A stretch of DNA of 64,000 bases from Castellaniella sp049671645 (GCF_049671645.1 NZ_JBATVG010000024.1:1-64000); one strand, 5' to 3'. Numbered from the stretch's first letter, positions 52,375 through 61,511 are shown. Notes: generated by a model from the letters alone, not told the origin. Made by a program: numbers and translations.

Positions 52375-52794
52375 TCAGACCGGGTTGGGAACGATGACCA
52401 TCCAGTGCACGCCGAATTTATCGGCCACCATGCCGAAGTGCGAGGCGAAGAACGTCTTGTCCAGCGGCATGGTCACCTGACCGCCCTTGCCCAGAGCCGC
52501 GAACATGCGTTCCGCGGTTGCGCCGTCGGGCGCGGTCAGAACCAGCGACACGCCCTGGAATGACGGCTTGCCCGAACACATGCCGTCGGAAGCCATGACC
52601 GTGGCCCCGCCGATGTCGAAGCTGGCGTGCAGGATCTTGTCCTGATGTTCGGGCGAACCGCTGCACGGGCCGCCCGGTTCGGGATTGTCCCTGAACCGCA
52701 TGAGATGCGTGGTTTCCGCACCGATCGCATCATGATAGTACGTCAAGGCCTCTTCGCAGCGGCCCTCGAAAATGAGATAAGGATGAATTTCCAC
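52375..52794 (-). CDS. VOC/glyoxalase-fold protein (YjdN/PhnB-like)
   Basis: This 139-residue vicinal-oxygen-chelate protein begins MEIHPYLIFEGRCEEALTYY and contains ILHASFDIGGATVMASD and FGMVADKFGVHWMV, as in PhnB/YjdN proteins. These have no firmly known reaction; some were misannotated as 3-demethylubiquinone methyltransferases. It is the first gene after the TetR divergent promoter, so it is probably controlled by that regulator together with the MFS gene. Confidence 0.87.
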   Translation of the reverse strand: MEIHPYLIFEGRCEEALTYYHDAIGAETTHLMRFRDNPEPGGPCSGSPEHQDKILHASFDIGGATVMASDGMCSGKPSFQGVSLVLTAPDGATAERMFAALGKGGQVTMPLDKTFFASHFGMVADKFGVHWMVIVPNPV

Positions 52795-52868
52795 GACGCC
52801 TCCGGGGGATAGAAACCAGGGAAAGCCGGCCGAAATGCGGTCAGCCCGGGAACGGTTCGCACCTCATT

Positions 52869-52909
52869 GTGTACACCGTCCACTGAAATAATAAGGGAAC
52901 GGGTGTACA
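52869..52909. promoter_or_regulatory. Paired TGTACA sites, probable TetR operator
   Basis: GTGTACAC (52869-52876) is a perfect palindrome, and TGTACACC (52870-52877) recurs inverted as GGTGTACA (52902-52909). The spacing between the two cores is about three helical turns. They lie in the divergent promoter, the right-hand one ending 8 bases before the TetR start codon. Confidence 0.6.
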
Positions 52910-52917
52910 GTGTCCAC

Positions 52918-53613
52918 ATGAAGCACAACACTGATACAAAAAACCCTCCGGCGCGGCATCGCGAGGCGGCGGCCCTCGCTACCCGGTCCCCAAAAGAGCG
53001 CGACACCTATCGCCACGGCGACCTGAAGCACGCCCTGCTGGAAGCTGGCGTGGCGCTCGCCCGGGAAGGCGGGCCGCAGGCCATCGTGCTGCGGGAAGCC
53101 ACGCGGCGCGTGGGCGTGGTGCCCAATGCCGCCTACCGGCATTTCACCAACCGGGAGGCGCTGCTGCAGGCCGTACGGGCAGCGGCCTTGTCCGAGCTGG
53201 CCCGTGCCATGGAAGATGAACTGGCCCGGCTGCCTTCCGGGCTTCCCGCGCCGGCGTTCGCCCGCTCCAGCGTACGAGCCATCGGCGCCGGCTACCTGAG
53301 CTTCGCGCGCAAGGAACCCGGCCTGTTCCGCACCGCTTTCGCGGTGTCCGATCGCGTGGAAGACGACACGGATCCGGCCAAGACAGGCCGCAGCGGGCTC
53401 AACCCCTTCCAGTTGCTGGGCAAGGCGCTGGACGAGCTCGTCAAGGCGGGCTCGCTGCCGGCGGAACGGCGCCCCGGCGCCGAATACCTGGCCTGGTCCT
53501 CCGTTCACGGCCTGGCCATGCTGATGCTGGACGGCCCGCTACGCGGCCTGGCCCCCGATCAAGTCCACACCGTCGGCGAGCATTTGCTGAATATGGTCGA
53601 ACGGGGGTTGTAG
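52918..53613 (+). CDS. TetR/AcrR-family transcriptional regulator
   Basis: This 231-residue regulator has an N-terminal helix-turn-helix (about 33-80: YRHGDLKHALLEAGVALARE, then REATRRVGVVPNAAYRHFTN) and a helical C-terminal ligand domain like the WHG/TetR_C_33 type. The start at 52918 gives a polar leader of about 30 residues before the domain. It is divergent from the VOC-MFS-isochorismatase genes and probably represses them and itself through the TGTACA sites. Confidence 0.9.
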   Translation: MKHNTDTKNPPARHREAAALATRSPKERDTYRHGDLKHALLEAGVALAREGGPQAIVLREATRRVGVVPNAAYRHFTNREALLQAVRAAALSELARAMEDELARLPSGLPAPAFARSSVRAIGAGYLSFARKEPGLFRTAFAVSDRVEDDTDPAKTGRSGLNPFQLLGKALDELVKAGSLPAERRPGAEYLAWSSVHGLAMLMLDGPLRGLAPDQVHTVGEHLLNMVERGL

Positions 53614-53717
53614 ATCCGCGCAAGGCTCTGGCTCACCCACCCGATCTTTGATCATGCAGCCTGTTATTTGAAAGCGCTCTTGATTTCAGGCCGAATACAG
53701 AGACCATGACCGGCCAT

Positions 53718-54752
53718 TCATCCACCGACGAAAATCGTCGGCGTCACAGACATGCCGACACGCAGCTTCGCGGCTTCAGGCTGATCGGGATCGATACGAA
53801 TGCGAACGGGGAGACGCTGAACGATTTTCGTAAAGTTCCCGGTGGCATTGTGAGGGGCGACCGCTGAATAACTCACCCCGCTTGCCGGCCCGAGACTGTC
53901 CACAGTTCCCTTCAGCACAGCGCCCGGCAAGGCGTCCACCTCGATATCGACCCTCTGCCCCGTTTGTATGCGCGCCAGTTGCGTTTCGCGGAAGTTCGCC
54001 GTGACATAGATGGAGTCGAGCGGGATGATCGCCAGCAACGGTTTCCCCGCGCTGACGAAGGCCCCGAGACGCACCGATTTCTGGCCAATCACCCCGTCCA
54101 CAGGCGCCGTGATCCGGGTATAGGAAAGCTTCAATTCAGCGCTCGCCAAGGCCGCCCGCGCCTGGGCGAGCACCGCTTCCGCTTTCTTCAGATCCGCTGC
54201 CAGAATACCTGTCTGTTGCTGCGCGGCCTGGAGGCCCGCACGGTTCTTTTCCCGACCGGCGATCTGGGTGGCCAATTGCGCTTCCGCTTGCTGCCTGGCC
54301 TGCACCGAGCCTGACCCATCGGCGGCCAGGTTGCGATAACGCTGCCGGTTGGCCTGCGCCAGCTTGAGTCCCGCATCGTCCGCCGCAACGGTTGCTTGAG
54401 CTTGCCGGATGACGGCTTTCTGTTGCGCCAGGCGCGCGGCCAGGCCGGCGACGCTGGCTTCAGCGGCAGCGACCTTGGCTTTCGCGAAAGCGGCGGAAGC
54501 CGCAAAATCCCGGTCGTCGATGACGGCCAGTACATCTCCGGCCCGCACCGGCTGGTTTTCCTTGACCGACACCTTGTCGATCACCCCCGGAACCTGGGGC
54601 GCAACCACCGTGAAATCGGCCTGCAGGTAGGCATCGTCCGTTGACTGCGTCGATGCGTCGGATTCCGGCCGATTGAGATAGACGACGGCGCCGGCCACTG
54701 CCGCACACAACAGGGTCGCGCCGATGATCTTGGCCCTCTTCAGCATTGCCAT
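53718..54752 (-). CDS. emrA: Membrane fusion protein of an EmrAB-type efflux pump
   Basis: This 344-residue HlyD/EmrA-family adaptor has one N-terminal membrane helix (about 9-26) and a biotinyl-lipoyl half-motif (VVAPQVPGVIDKVSVKENQPV). A long Ala/Gln-rich coiled-coil hairpin (about 80-195) is followed by a beta-barrel domain with ITAPVDGVIGQKSVRLGAFV. It links the inner-membrane exporter to an outer-membrane channel. It is the last of three pump genes, 7 bases after emrB. Confidence 0.92.
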   Translation of the reverse strand: MAMLKRAKIIGATLLCAAVAGAVVYLNRPESDASTQSTDDAYLQADFTVVAPQVPGVIDKVSVKENQPVRAGDVLAVIDDRDFAASAAFAKAKVAAAEASVAGLAARLAQQKAVIRQAQATVAADDAGLKLAQANRQRYRNLAADGSGSVQARQQAEAQLATQIAGREKNRAGLQAAQQQTGILAADLKKAEAVLAQARAALASAELKLSYTRITAPVDGVIGQKSVRLGAFVSAGKPLLAIIPLDSIYVTANFRETQLARIQTGQRVDIEVDALPGAVLKGTVDSLGPASGVSYSAVAPHNATGNFTKIVQRLPVRIRIDPDQPEAAKLRVGMSVTPTIFVGG

Positions 54753-54759
54753 GATGAAA

Positions 54760-56328
54760 TTATCCTTCTGGTGAAGACGTGGAGCGGGAGGTGGGGGGCT
54801 GCAGGTTCGGCGCCGGGATATGAGCCATGCACAGGACGAACGGCACCATCAGGAGCGCCAGAACGCCCAGGACGCGGTAAGCATCCGCGATCGAGAGCAC
54901 CCATGCTTGCGGCCCGATGACTCCCATCAATTGAGCGGGTTCTTGCGTGACCGGGATCAGATGACTTGCCAGGGCGGCATGGTCCAGCAACATTTCGGCG
55001 TGGAACCGTTGCCGTATGGTCAACAGATGCCCGACGACCGCGCCGCCCGACAACGATCCCAAGGCGCGCAGCGTGTTGATGCTGCCCGATACATACGAAC
55101 CCTCGCTGGGATGGACGACACTGGTGCACAGGAACAGCATCGAAACAACCGCCATCGGCTGACCGAAGGCCTGCAGCGTTTGCGCCAGGATGAACTGATC
55201 GCGATTCCAGTCCGAAGTCAGGCGCGCCGCGAGAAAACACGCAAGCGCGATCAGCAGCAGGCCGCCCGCGAACACGACGCGCGCATCGACCCATTTCCGG
55301 TAAAGCAATAAGGCCACCAGAGAACCCAGGATCAGCTGGGGCAAAGCGACGATCAAGCCAATGGGCGCCATCTGAAGCTGCCTGTAATCCTGGAGCGCGC
55401 CGAGGTAGCGCATCGGCAGCAATGATCCAGACGCCATGACAAGCAGCAGGACGACAAACAGGGTGAACCCGATCCCGAGGTTGCGGCGACCCAGCATCTG
55501 CCACTTGATGAATGGCGTCGGGTGATACCACTCCAGCAGCAGATGAACCCCCAAGAGAGCCGACCCCGCCACCAAGGAACTGGCAATGAGCGGCGAGTTG
55601 AGCCAATCCAGGCGCTCGCCCTGATCCAGGGCAATCGCAATCAAGGCAAATGCCGGCACACCGCACGCCATGCCAACCCAGTCGGCCTGGGGAAAGCGAT
55701 CTCTCTGGATCGGCTCTTTCGGCAACCCCCACCCGATCAACAAGGCGGCGATGGCGGCGAACGGGAGGATCTGCCAATACACCCAGCGCCAGTCGAACAG
55801 GCCGTCCGTCCAATAGCCGGCCAACCAGATCGAAAGATTCGGGGCAAAGGTCGCCGTCAGCGCATACAGCGCCAGCCCGTGCAAGCGGATGTCCGGCGTC
55901 AGGAACTTCAGCGCCGCCATCATCAGCACCGGAATCATCGTCCCGCTGGCGATGCCTTGCAGAAAACGGATGGTCAGCAGCAAACCCAGGTCATGGATGA
56001 ACGGAAGACACGCGGCCAGCAAGGAGCACACCCCGATCATCCACAGCTCGAAACGACGCACGGACAGCGTAATGGCGAACCAGGCGGAGAAAGGCATGGC
56101 GAGCACTTCCCCTACGTTGTAGGCGGTCGTCAACCAGGAAGCATCGTCCATGCCGAAGCCCAGCGCACCGCGCACGTCCGCCAGCGCCAAAGCCCCCACT
56201 CGGTTGTTCAGCCCCGCCATCATCGCGGCGATCAAGATACCGGCCAAGCCGACCAGCAGGCGGTTCGCGGAAACCGCCGGGGCCGCGGCCGGCGATGCGG
56301 GCCTTGGCGGCAGCACGGCGGCGCTCAT
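54760..56328 (-). CDS. emrB: MFS exporter of an EmrAB-type pump (DHA2, 14 TM)
   Basis: This 522-residue, 14-helix DHA2 transporter begins with a Pro/Ala-rich leader, then LAGILIAAMMAGLNNRVGAL. WLTTAYNVGEVLAMPFSAWF and IRFLQGIASGTMIPVLM are typical of EmrB. The loop 2-3 motif is poorly conserved (SAWFAITLSVRRFE), as in some EmrB relatives. It overlaps the outer-membrane gene upstream by four bases and precedes the adaptor, so the three genes form one tripartite pump. The drug or metabolite exported is unknown. Confidence 0.9.
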   Translation of the reverse strand: MSAAVLPPRPASPAAAPAVSANRLLVGLAGILIAAMMAGLNNRVGALALADVRGALGFGMDDASWLTTAYNVGEVLAMPFSAWFAITLSVRRFELWMIGVCSLLAACLPFIHDLGLLLTIRFLQGIASGTMIPVLMMAALKFLTPDIRLHGLALYALTATFAPNLSIWLAGYWTDGLFDWRWVYWQILPFAAIAALLIGWGLPKEPIQRDRFPQADWVGMACGVPAFALIAIALDQGERLDWLNSPLIASSLVAGSALLGVHLLLEWYHPTPFIKWQMLGRRNLGIGFTLFVVLLLVMASGSLLPMRYLGALQDYRQLQMAPIGLIVALPQLILGSLVALLLYRKWVDARVVFAGGLLLIALACFLAARLTSDWNRDQFILAQTLQAFGQPMAVVSMLFLCTSVVHPSEGSYVSGSINTLRALGSLSGGAVVGHLLTIRQRFHAEMLLDHAALASHLIPVTQEPAQLMGVIGPQAWVLSIADAYRVLGVLALLMVPFVLCMAHIPAPNLQPPTSRSTSSPEG

Positions 56329-57890
56329 GGAGTGGCCTCGGACGTTGAGGCGGCCAATCGTCCGGCGCTCTGGGGCAGGCTGTCGGAGGATGATTGGGCG
56401 GCAGCGGCCAGCGCGTCCGGTTCCCAGCCGCCGCCCAGTGATTTGAAAAGATTGACCAAGGCCAGCGCCGCCTTGGTGGCGCTGTCGTTGAGGCGTGTCT
56501 GACTGGCGAGCGTGCCGCGCTGCGCAGCCAGGACGCCCAGATAGTCGGCGGCGCCTTCTTTATATCCTTGCTCGGCGGCCCGCAACGCCTGTTCGTTCTG
56601 CGCAAACGAAACGAGCAGCTCGGCATGCCGGTTCTGCTGCGCGGCCCAGGCGTCCAAGGCGTTGTCGACCTCATGCCAGGCCCGAAGCACTGTCTGCCGA
56701 TACGCGATGGCGGCCGTCTTCTGCCGAGCTTCACTCAGGATCAACCGTTGCTTCAGCCGCCCTCCCTGGAAGATGGGCAGGTAAACCGTGGGACCGACGG
56801 AAAAGAACCTTGAATCCCAACTGCCCAGATCATTGAAATCCAAGGCTTGAAGCCCTATGCCTCCCCGCAGGCCGATGCGCGGGTAGAAGTCGGCCTTAGC
56901 CGCGCCGATGGCGGCCGTCGCGGCATGAAGCCGCGCCTCCGCGCGCAGAATATCCGGCCGCCTGTGCGCCAGCTCCGAAGGCAAGCCGACCGGCACATTC
57001 GTGGGCAGCGAAGGCAGCGGCATGGCTTCCATCAATTGCGCATCGAGGGCGCGGGGTTCTTTGCCCAACAACAGAGCAAGCGCGTTCATCAGCGCGTTGC
57101 GGCGCTGGGTCAATTCAGGCACCATCGCCTTGATCCCCGCCAATTGCGCGCGTGCCGAGGACGTTTCAAAACGCGTGGCGACCCCGTTGCGCTCACGGCT
57201 TTCGACAAGGCCGAGTGTGCGATCGGCGATCCCCAGGTTCTGCCGGGCGATATCCAGTTGCGCCTGCGTTCCGCGCAGCTGGAGATAGATACGCGCCACC
57301 TCGGCGGACACAGTCACCCGTGCGGCTTCGCGTTCATACCTCGTCGCCTCGAACGTCGCTGCGGCGCTCTCGCGCAATCGCCGCGCCCTGCCCCACAAGT
57401 CGAGTTCCCAACTGGCATCGAATCCCAATTGCCAGAAATCGCCGGCGTTCGTCGGAGCCCCCAGCGCGGCGAACTTTCCATGCTCGCTGATTGCCTCGCG
57501 GGAATAGCTTGCCGAGCCCCCGACGCTCGGCAGCATCGCGGATGAGGCAATCCCCAATCGGGCGCGGCTTTGCTCTATCCGCTCGGATGCGACCTGCAAA
57601 TCCAGATTGCCGGCCTGCGCGCGGGACTCCAGGTCCGAGAGCACGGGATCATTGAACAGCGCCCACCAGGACACCGGAACATTCTCCGAGGAGGTCTCCG
57701 GCGCCTGGGCATAATCCGCTCTGGGCGATAGCTGAACCGCGGCAAGCCCATCGGCGGGCCCCACAAAATCGGGGCCTACCGTGCAGCCAAGCAGCACAGC
57801 CACACAAGACGCCAAACCGGCCCGATACGCAATCTGCAGAAACCGGGACTGCCGGGTCATCGAGGGCGATATTTCGTTGCTTCTTCTCAT
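56325..57890 (-). CDS. Outer-membrane efflux lipoprotein (NodT/OprM family)
   Basis: This 521-residue TolC-like channel has a lipoprotein signal with the lipobox VLLGC (Cys35 or so). Two OEP repeats follow (about 75-260 and 300-490). Family landmarks are DPVLSDLESRAQAGNLDLQV, ASWELDLWGRARR, and RRPDILRAEARLHAATAAIG. It completes the EmrA-EmrB pump encoded downstream and is coupled to emrB by a four-base overlap. The chosen start could be ten codons too long because MTRQSRF is an in-frame alternative. Confidence 0.92.
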   Translation of the reverse strand: MRRSNEISPSMTRQSRFLQIAYRAGLASCVAVLLGCTVGPDFVGPADGLAAVQLSPRADYAQAPETSSENVPVSWWALFNDPVLSDLESRAQAGNLDLQVASERIEQSRARLGIASSAMLPSVGGSASYSREAISEHGKFAALGAPTNAGDFWQLGFDASWELDLWGRARRLRESAAATFEATRYEREAARVTVSAEVARIYLQLRGTQAQLDIARQNLGIADRTLGLVESRERNGVATRFETSSARAQLAGIKAMVPELTQRRNALMNALALLLGKEPRALDAQLMEAMPLPSLPTNVPVGLPSELAHRRPDILRAEARLHAATAAIGAAKADFYPRIGLRGGIGLQALDFNDLGSWDSRFFSVGPTVYLPIFQGGRLKQRLILSEARQKTAAIAYRQTVLRAWHEVDNALDAWAAQQNRHAELLVSFAQNEQALRAAEQGYKEGAADYLGVLAAQRGTLASQTRLNDSATKAALALVNLFKSLGGGWEPDALAAAAQSSSDSLPQSAGRLAASTSEATP

Positions 57891-57912
57891 AGCGGCGCAC
57901 TGAGCGTGGGGA

Positions 57913-58317
57913 TCAATCCACGGGCGTCAGAATCGGCGCACCGGCATCTTTCAACAGGAACACCACGAATCTCGCAGGCTCGGTCTGGCTGGCGTTGCGC
58001 CCGACTGTATGGACGTCGTCCGGCCCCTCGTAGAACGTCTGCCCCGGCGTCAAAGTCACATTCTTGCCGCCGCGCACCCCCATGACGATGGAACCCTTCA
58101 ACACATAGACAAAAGCATGCGCGAAATGGCGGTGCACCGGGTCGACGCTGCCGGGCGGATAGTCGACCGTAATGATCTCGACCTCTTTGCCCGGAAAATC
58201 CTGCAATGCCTTGGTCAATAACGGCGTGACCTGAGCCTCCGGGGACTCGTGCGCCACTGCTGGCATGACATTCATCGACAGCAGCAGCGCCGCTGCCAGG
58301 CATGTGAAGATACGCAT
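57913..58317 (-). CDS. Secreted cupin-domain protein
   Basis: This 134-residue protein has a Sec signal peptide (MRIFTCLAAALLLSMNVMPAVA, cleavage after AVA) and a single cupin barrel. Motif 1 is around VDPVHRHFAHAFVYVLKG, with the metal-binding His residues, and motif 2 around GQTFYEGPDDVHTVGRN. Export of a cupin to the periplasm is less common than cytoplasmic forms. It lies between an AhpD-like gene and the efflux pump genes and is part of the minus-strand run. Activity unknown. Confidence 0.83.
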   Translation of the reverse strand: MRIFTCLAAALLLSMNVMPAVAHESPEAQVTPLLTKALQDFPGKEVEIITVDYPPGSVDPVHRHFAHAFVYVLKGSIVMGVRGGKNVTLTPGQTFYEGPDDVHTVGRNASQTEPARFVVFLLKDAGAPILTPVD

Positions 58318-58346
58318 GATGATTCTCCTTTTATCGCTATCGGCGC

Positions 58347-58826
58347 TCAGGCCAGGCCCGACTTGTCCACACCAAAAGCCTTGTCGTAGATACCAGGCGG
58401 AATACGGAAGGCGACGTTGAGCCGGTTCCACGCGTTGATCGACATGACGTGGAAGGTCAGATCGGACAGCTCCTGCTCGGAAAACTGGGTCAGCGCGTGA
58501 TCGTAGATATCGTCGCTCACGCCTTCCGGAGAAAGGCGGGTCAATGCCTCGGTCCAGGCCAGCGCGGCACGCTCGCGTGGCGTGAACAAGCCCGACTCCC
58601 GCCATGCGGCAACATGATGCAGGCGCAGCGGGCGTTCATGATCGATCGTGGCCTCCTTGACATGCATATCGAGGCAGAACGCACAACCGTTGAGTTGAGA
58701 GGCTCGCACATCGACCAGATGGCGTATGGCCACCTCGACAGTGGATTTGCGGAGCGCCAGGCTGAACTCGACGAACTTCTTGAAGAGTTCCGGGGATTGT
58801 TTTTGGTAATCAATGCGGGGCATCAT
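58347..58826 (-). CDS. AhpD-like carboxymuconolactone decarboxylase family protein
   Basis: This 159-residue CMD-fold protein has the AhpD-type redox motif: Cys48, Cys51 and His55 in NGCAFCLDMHVKEA. The remaining family pattern is FTPRERAALAWTEALTRLS and LTFHVMSINAWNRLNVAFR. Such proteins often act as alkylhydroperoxidase-like peroxidases. Two adjacent ATG codons (58826, 58823) follow AGGAG; either may be used. It lies between NmrA-like and cupin genes, a grouping familiar from ECF41 sigma-factor target loci. Confidence 0.9.
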   Translation of the reverse strand: MMPRIDYQKQSPELFKKFVEFSLALRKSTVEVAIRHLVDVRASQLNGCAFCLDMHVKEATIDHERPLRLHHVAAWRESGLFTPRERAALAWTEALTRLSPEGVSDDIYDHALTQFSEQELSDLTFHVMSINAWNRLNVAFRIPPGIYDKAFGVDKSGLA

Positions 58827-58866
58827 GACTTCTCCTTTCTGTGATACGTGGGTGGAACGCAACTGA

Positions 58867-59625
58867 CTAGCTCCGCGCGACAGAGCGGCTGAGCCAGGTA
58901 TGGAAGTGCGTCGGGCCGACGCGATATCTATCGCCCATGGGGATCAGTGTCCGGTCATCCAGTTCGCTGCCAAAATAGCGGCAGCGGGCATCGGCCACCA
59001 CGGGCCTGGAGTCCTTTCTCGCCGCCAGGAACTTGCGCGCGAGTTCATCCAGGGGAAAACGATCCTGACCGGCCACCTCGACGGTGCCGTTCAACGGCAC
59101 GCCAACGGTAAGGTCCGCCAGCTCAGAAGCAACATCATCGGCAGCGATGGGCTGAATAAGCGCGGGCGACAGGTGCACCGCATCGCCTTGGGAACCGGCG
59201 TCGATGATGCTGCCGATGAACTCGAAAAACTGGGTGGCGCGCAGCAGCGTGTACGGCACGCGCGATGCCTTGATCAACTCTTCCTGCACGGCCTTCGCAC
59301 GAAAGTAGCCGCTGCCCTGGAGCCGGTCGGTCCCCACGACGGAAAGCGCGAGATGATGCTCGACGCCGGCCGTCTGTTCGGCGGCCAGCAGATTGCGGCC
59401 AGCCGTATCAAAAAAGGCCATGACCGCCGCATCATCGAAAGATGGCGCGTTGGCGACATCGACGACCACCTGGGCGCCATCAAGCGCCTCGCTCAGCCCC
59501 CGCCCCGTAATCACGTCGACCCCGGTCTTCGGCGATGCCGCCACCACCTCATGACCATCCCCCATGAGCCGAGCGACAACATTCGAACCAATCAGGCCGC
59601 CACCACCAATAACGACAATTTTCAT
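58867..59625 (-). CDS. NmrA-like NAD(P)-binding epimerase/dehydrogenase-family protein
   Basis: This 252-residue atypical short-chain dehydrogenase begins MKIVVIGGGGLIGSNVVARL with a GGGGLIG nucleotide loop. It has VDVANAPSFDD, YTLLRATQFFEFIGSI and a C-terminus lacking the classical Tyr-x3-Lys pair, as in NmrA-like proteins. These reduce or sense NAD(P)H. It is the first gene of the minus-strand run (NmrA-like, AhpD-like, cupin, efflux pump) and divergent from a winged-helix/TPR regulator. Confidence 0.87.
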   Translation of the reverse strand: MKIVVIGGGGLIGSNVVARLMGDGHEVVAASPKTGVDVITGRGLSEALDGAQVVVDVANAPSFDDAAVMAFFDTAGRNLLAAEQTAGVEHHLALSVVGTDRLQGSGYFRAKAVQEELIKASRVPYTLLRATQFFEFIGSIIDAGSQGDAVHLSPALIQPIAADDVASELADLTVGVPLNGTVEVAGQDRFPLDELARKFLAARKDSRPVVADARCRYFGSELDDRTLIPMGDRYRVGPTHFHTWLSRSVARS

Positions 59626-59936
59626 GATACTTTTCCTTGAAATGCGGAGGACGACAGGCCTCCAGCAGCATCAGGAAACGTCCGAACAAGCTTTCACGCC
59701 GCACGCATTCGCGCATCCAGCGAACTGCCGCATTGCTCATCACGCATCCCATCCCGAAGCACGGCGCCTGCTTTCCGCCCGTCTCGTTCTGGTTCCTGAA
59801 TGACTGTCATTGTCTTTTCAGGTCATGGAGCCCGCTTTGCGAACATCTTGTATTTCTGTCCAGAATTTCTTGTATGGAACCCCGAGGCGCCCGATGCCTC
59901 CGGCCAGGCCGCGCGCCACCCCTTGAGGAGGCTTGA
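59626..59936. other. Divergent intergenic region
   Basis: A 311-base gap between the NmrA-like gene and the winged-helix regulator. Apart from the direct repeats at 59846-59875 it shows no convincing gene, terminator or RNA structure. A tiny minus-strand frame near 59655-59752 has protein-like codons but no support. Confidence 0.45.
59846..59875 (+). promoter_or_regulatory. Direct repeats TCTTGTAT, 22-bp period
   Basis: TCTTGTAT at 59846-59853 recurs exactly at 59868-59875, two helical turns later, 62 bases upstream of the regulator gene. OmpR/PhoB-type winged helices bind direct repeats with this periodicity. One TTGTAT may also serve as a promoter element. Confidence 0.45.
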
Positions 59937-61511
59937 ATGCAATGGCTTTTTGCCGACTGCTGTCTGGACCTGGAGCGCCGCGACCTGCGTCGCGCCTCTG
60001 AACCGGTAGCCACCACGCCCAAGGTGTTCAATTTATTGGTGCACCTGGCGACCCACCGCAATCGCGTGGTCAGCCGGGATGAACTGATCGACACGGTGTG
60101 GTCTGGGAGGATCGTTTCCGACTCCACCATCGCCAGCCACGTCAATGCCGCGCGTGCCGCCATCGGCGACGATGGCCGACGACAGCGCGTCATCAAGACG
60201 GTGCCCCGCCTGGGATTCCGATTCGTGGCCGACCTCAGCGAACGTCAGGCCACACCCCCATCCAGCGACAATGTCGGCCCATCGCCCGGTTCGCAAAACT
60301 CGAATCCGGAGATTCCCGGCAAGCCTTCGATCGCAGTCATGCCTTTCGTCAACCTGAGCGGGGACCCGAACCAGGATTACCTGGCCGATGGCGTGATCGA
60401 AGAGGTAATCACCGTGTTGTCCCAGTACCGCTGGCTGCTGGTCATCGCCCGCAATTCGAGTTTCACCTACAAGAACCGCAACGTGGACGTGAAGCAGATC
60501 GGGCGGGAATTGGGCGCTCGCTACATCCTCGAAGGAAGCTGGCGCCAGGCCCAGGGCCGGGTACGCATTACGGGTCAGTTGGTCGATGCGACAACCGGCG
60601 CTACCCACTGGGCAGGACGCTTCGAAGGAGTGCTCAACAACCTTTTCGAATTCCAGGATGACATTGCCGACAGCGTCGTCGGCGTCATCGCCCCCCAATT
60701 GGAACAGGCGGAAATCGCCCGCACACGGTACAAGCCCACGGAAAGCCTGAACGCCTACGATTACTATCTGCGCGGCATGGGCCAACTGCACCGCGGCACC
60801 CACGACGGAATCGACGCAGCGCTGCCGATGTTCCGCCATGCGTTCGAACAAGACGCCGACTTCGCTTCGGCCTATGCGATGGCGGCTTGGTGCTACTGCT
60901 GGCGCAAGATCAATGGCTGGATGCAGGATCTTCCAGCGGAAACGGCCGAAGGGGCGCAACTGGCTCGACGCGCCATCGAACTGGGAAAGTACGACGCGGT
61001 CGCCTTGGCGCGCAGCGGGCATGCGCTTGCTCACCTGACGGGCGATATGGTCGAGAGCATCGCGCTGTTGAACCAGGCGCAAGCCTTGAATCCCAATCTG
61101 TCCGCCGCCTGGTTTCTGGGCGCATTTTGCCATTTGCTGCATGGGCAAGCCGAGCAGGCCATCGCGCATTTCACGCGGGCCATGCGTTTAAGTCCGGTGG
61201 ATCCGGAGCTTTACCGAATGCACGTCGGCATGGCCATCGCGCACTATTTCATGGGTGACTTTCCAGAGTCGAACATCTGGGCGGAAAAAGCAACGCTCAG
61301 CATGCCAAACCTGATAGCCGGTCAAATTGTCCTTGCCGCCAGCTACGCCATGCTGGGCAAACGGAAGGAAGCCCACCGAAGCGTTGCGCGGCTGCAGGAA
61401 ATCGCCCCCACGCTGAGCCTGGACAAACTGACCGACTGGCTGCCGCTTCAAAATCACGACGACCTTGCGCTGTTGTCGGACGGCTTGGCGAAGGCGGGGT
61501 TCAAGGATTAG
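59937..61511 (+). CDS. Winged-helix regulator with TolB-like and TPR domains (CadC/HilA-like)
   Basis: This 524-residue protein has an N-terminal OmpR/PhoB-type winged helix (about 5-100, TPKVFNLLVHLATHRNRVVS, RDELIDTVWSGRIVSDSTIA, RLGFRFVA). A linker leads to a TolB-N-like domain (about 120-250, SIAVMPFVNLSGDPNQDYLA, then RYILEGSWRQAQGRVRITGQ) and a TPR-like helical region (about 270-510). No transmembrane helix is visible, unlike CadC. It probably controls the divergent NmrA/CMD/cupin/efflux genes. The signal it senses is unknown. Confidence 0.88.
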   Translation: MQWLFADCCLDLERRDLRRASEPVATTPKVFNLLVHLATHRNRVVSRDELIDTVWSGRIVSDSTIASHVNAARAAIGDDGRRQRVIKTVPRLGFRFVADLSERQATPPSSDNVGPSPGSQNSNPEIPGKPSIAVMPFVNLSGDPNQDYLADGVIEEVITVLSQYRWLLVIARNSSFTYKNRNVDVKQIGRELGARYILEGSWRQAQGRVRITGQLVDATTGATHWAGRFEGVLNNLFEFQDDIADSVVGVIAPQLEQAEIARTRYKPTESLNAYDYYLRGMGQLHRGTHDGIDAALPMFRHAFEQDADFASAYAMAAWCYCWRKINGWMQDLPAETAEGAQLARRAIELGKYDAVALARSGHALAHLTGDMVESIALLNQAQALNPNLSAAWFLGAFCHLLHGQAEQAIAHFTRAMRLSPVDPELYRMHVGMAIAHYFMGDFPESNIWAEKATLSMPNLIAGQIVLAASYAMLGKRKEAHRSVARLQEIAPTLSLDKLTDWLPLQNHDDLALLSDGLAKAGFKD

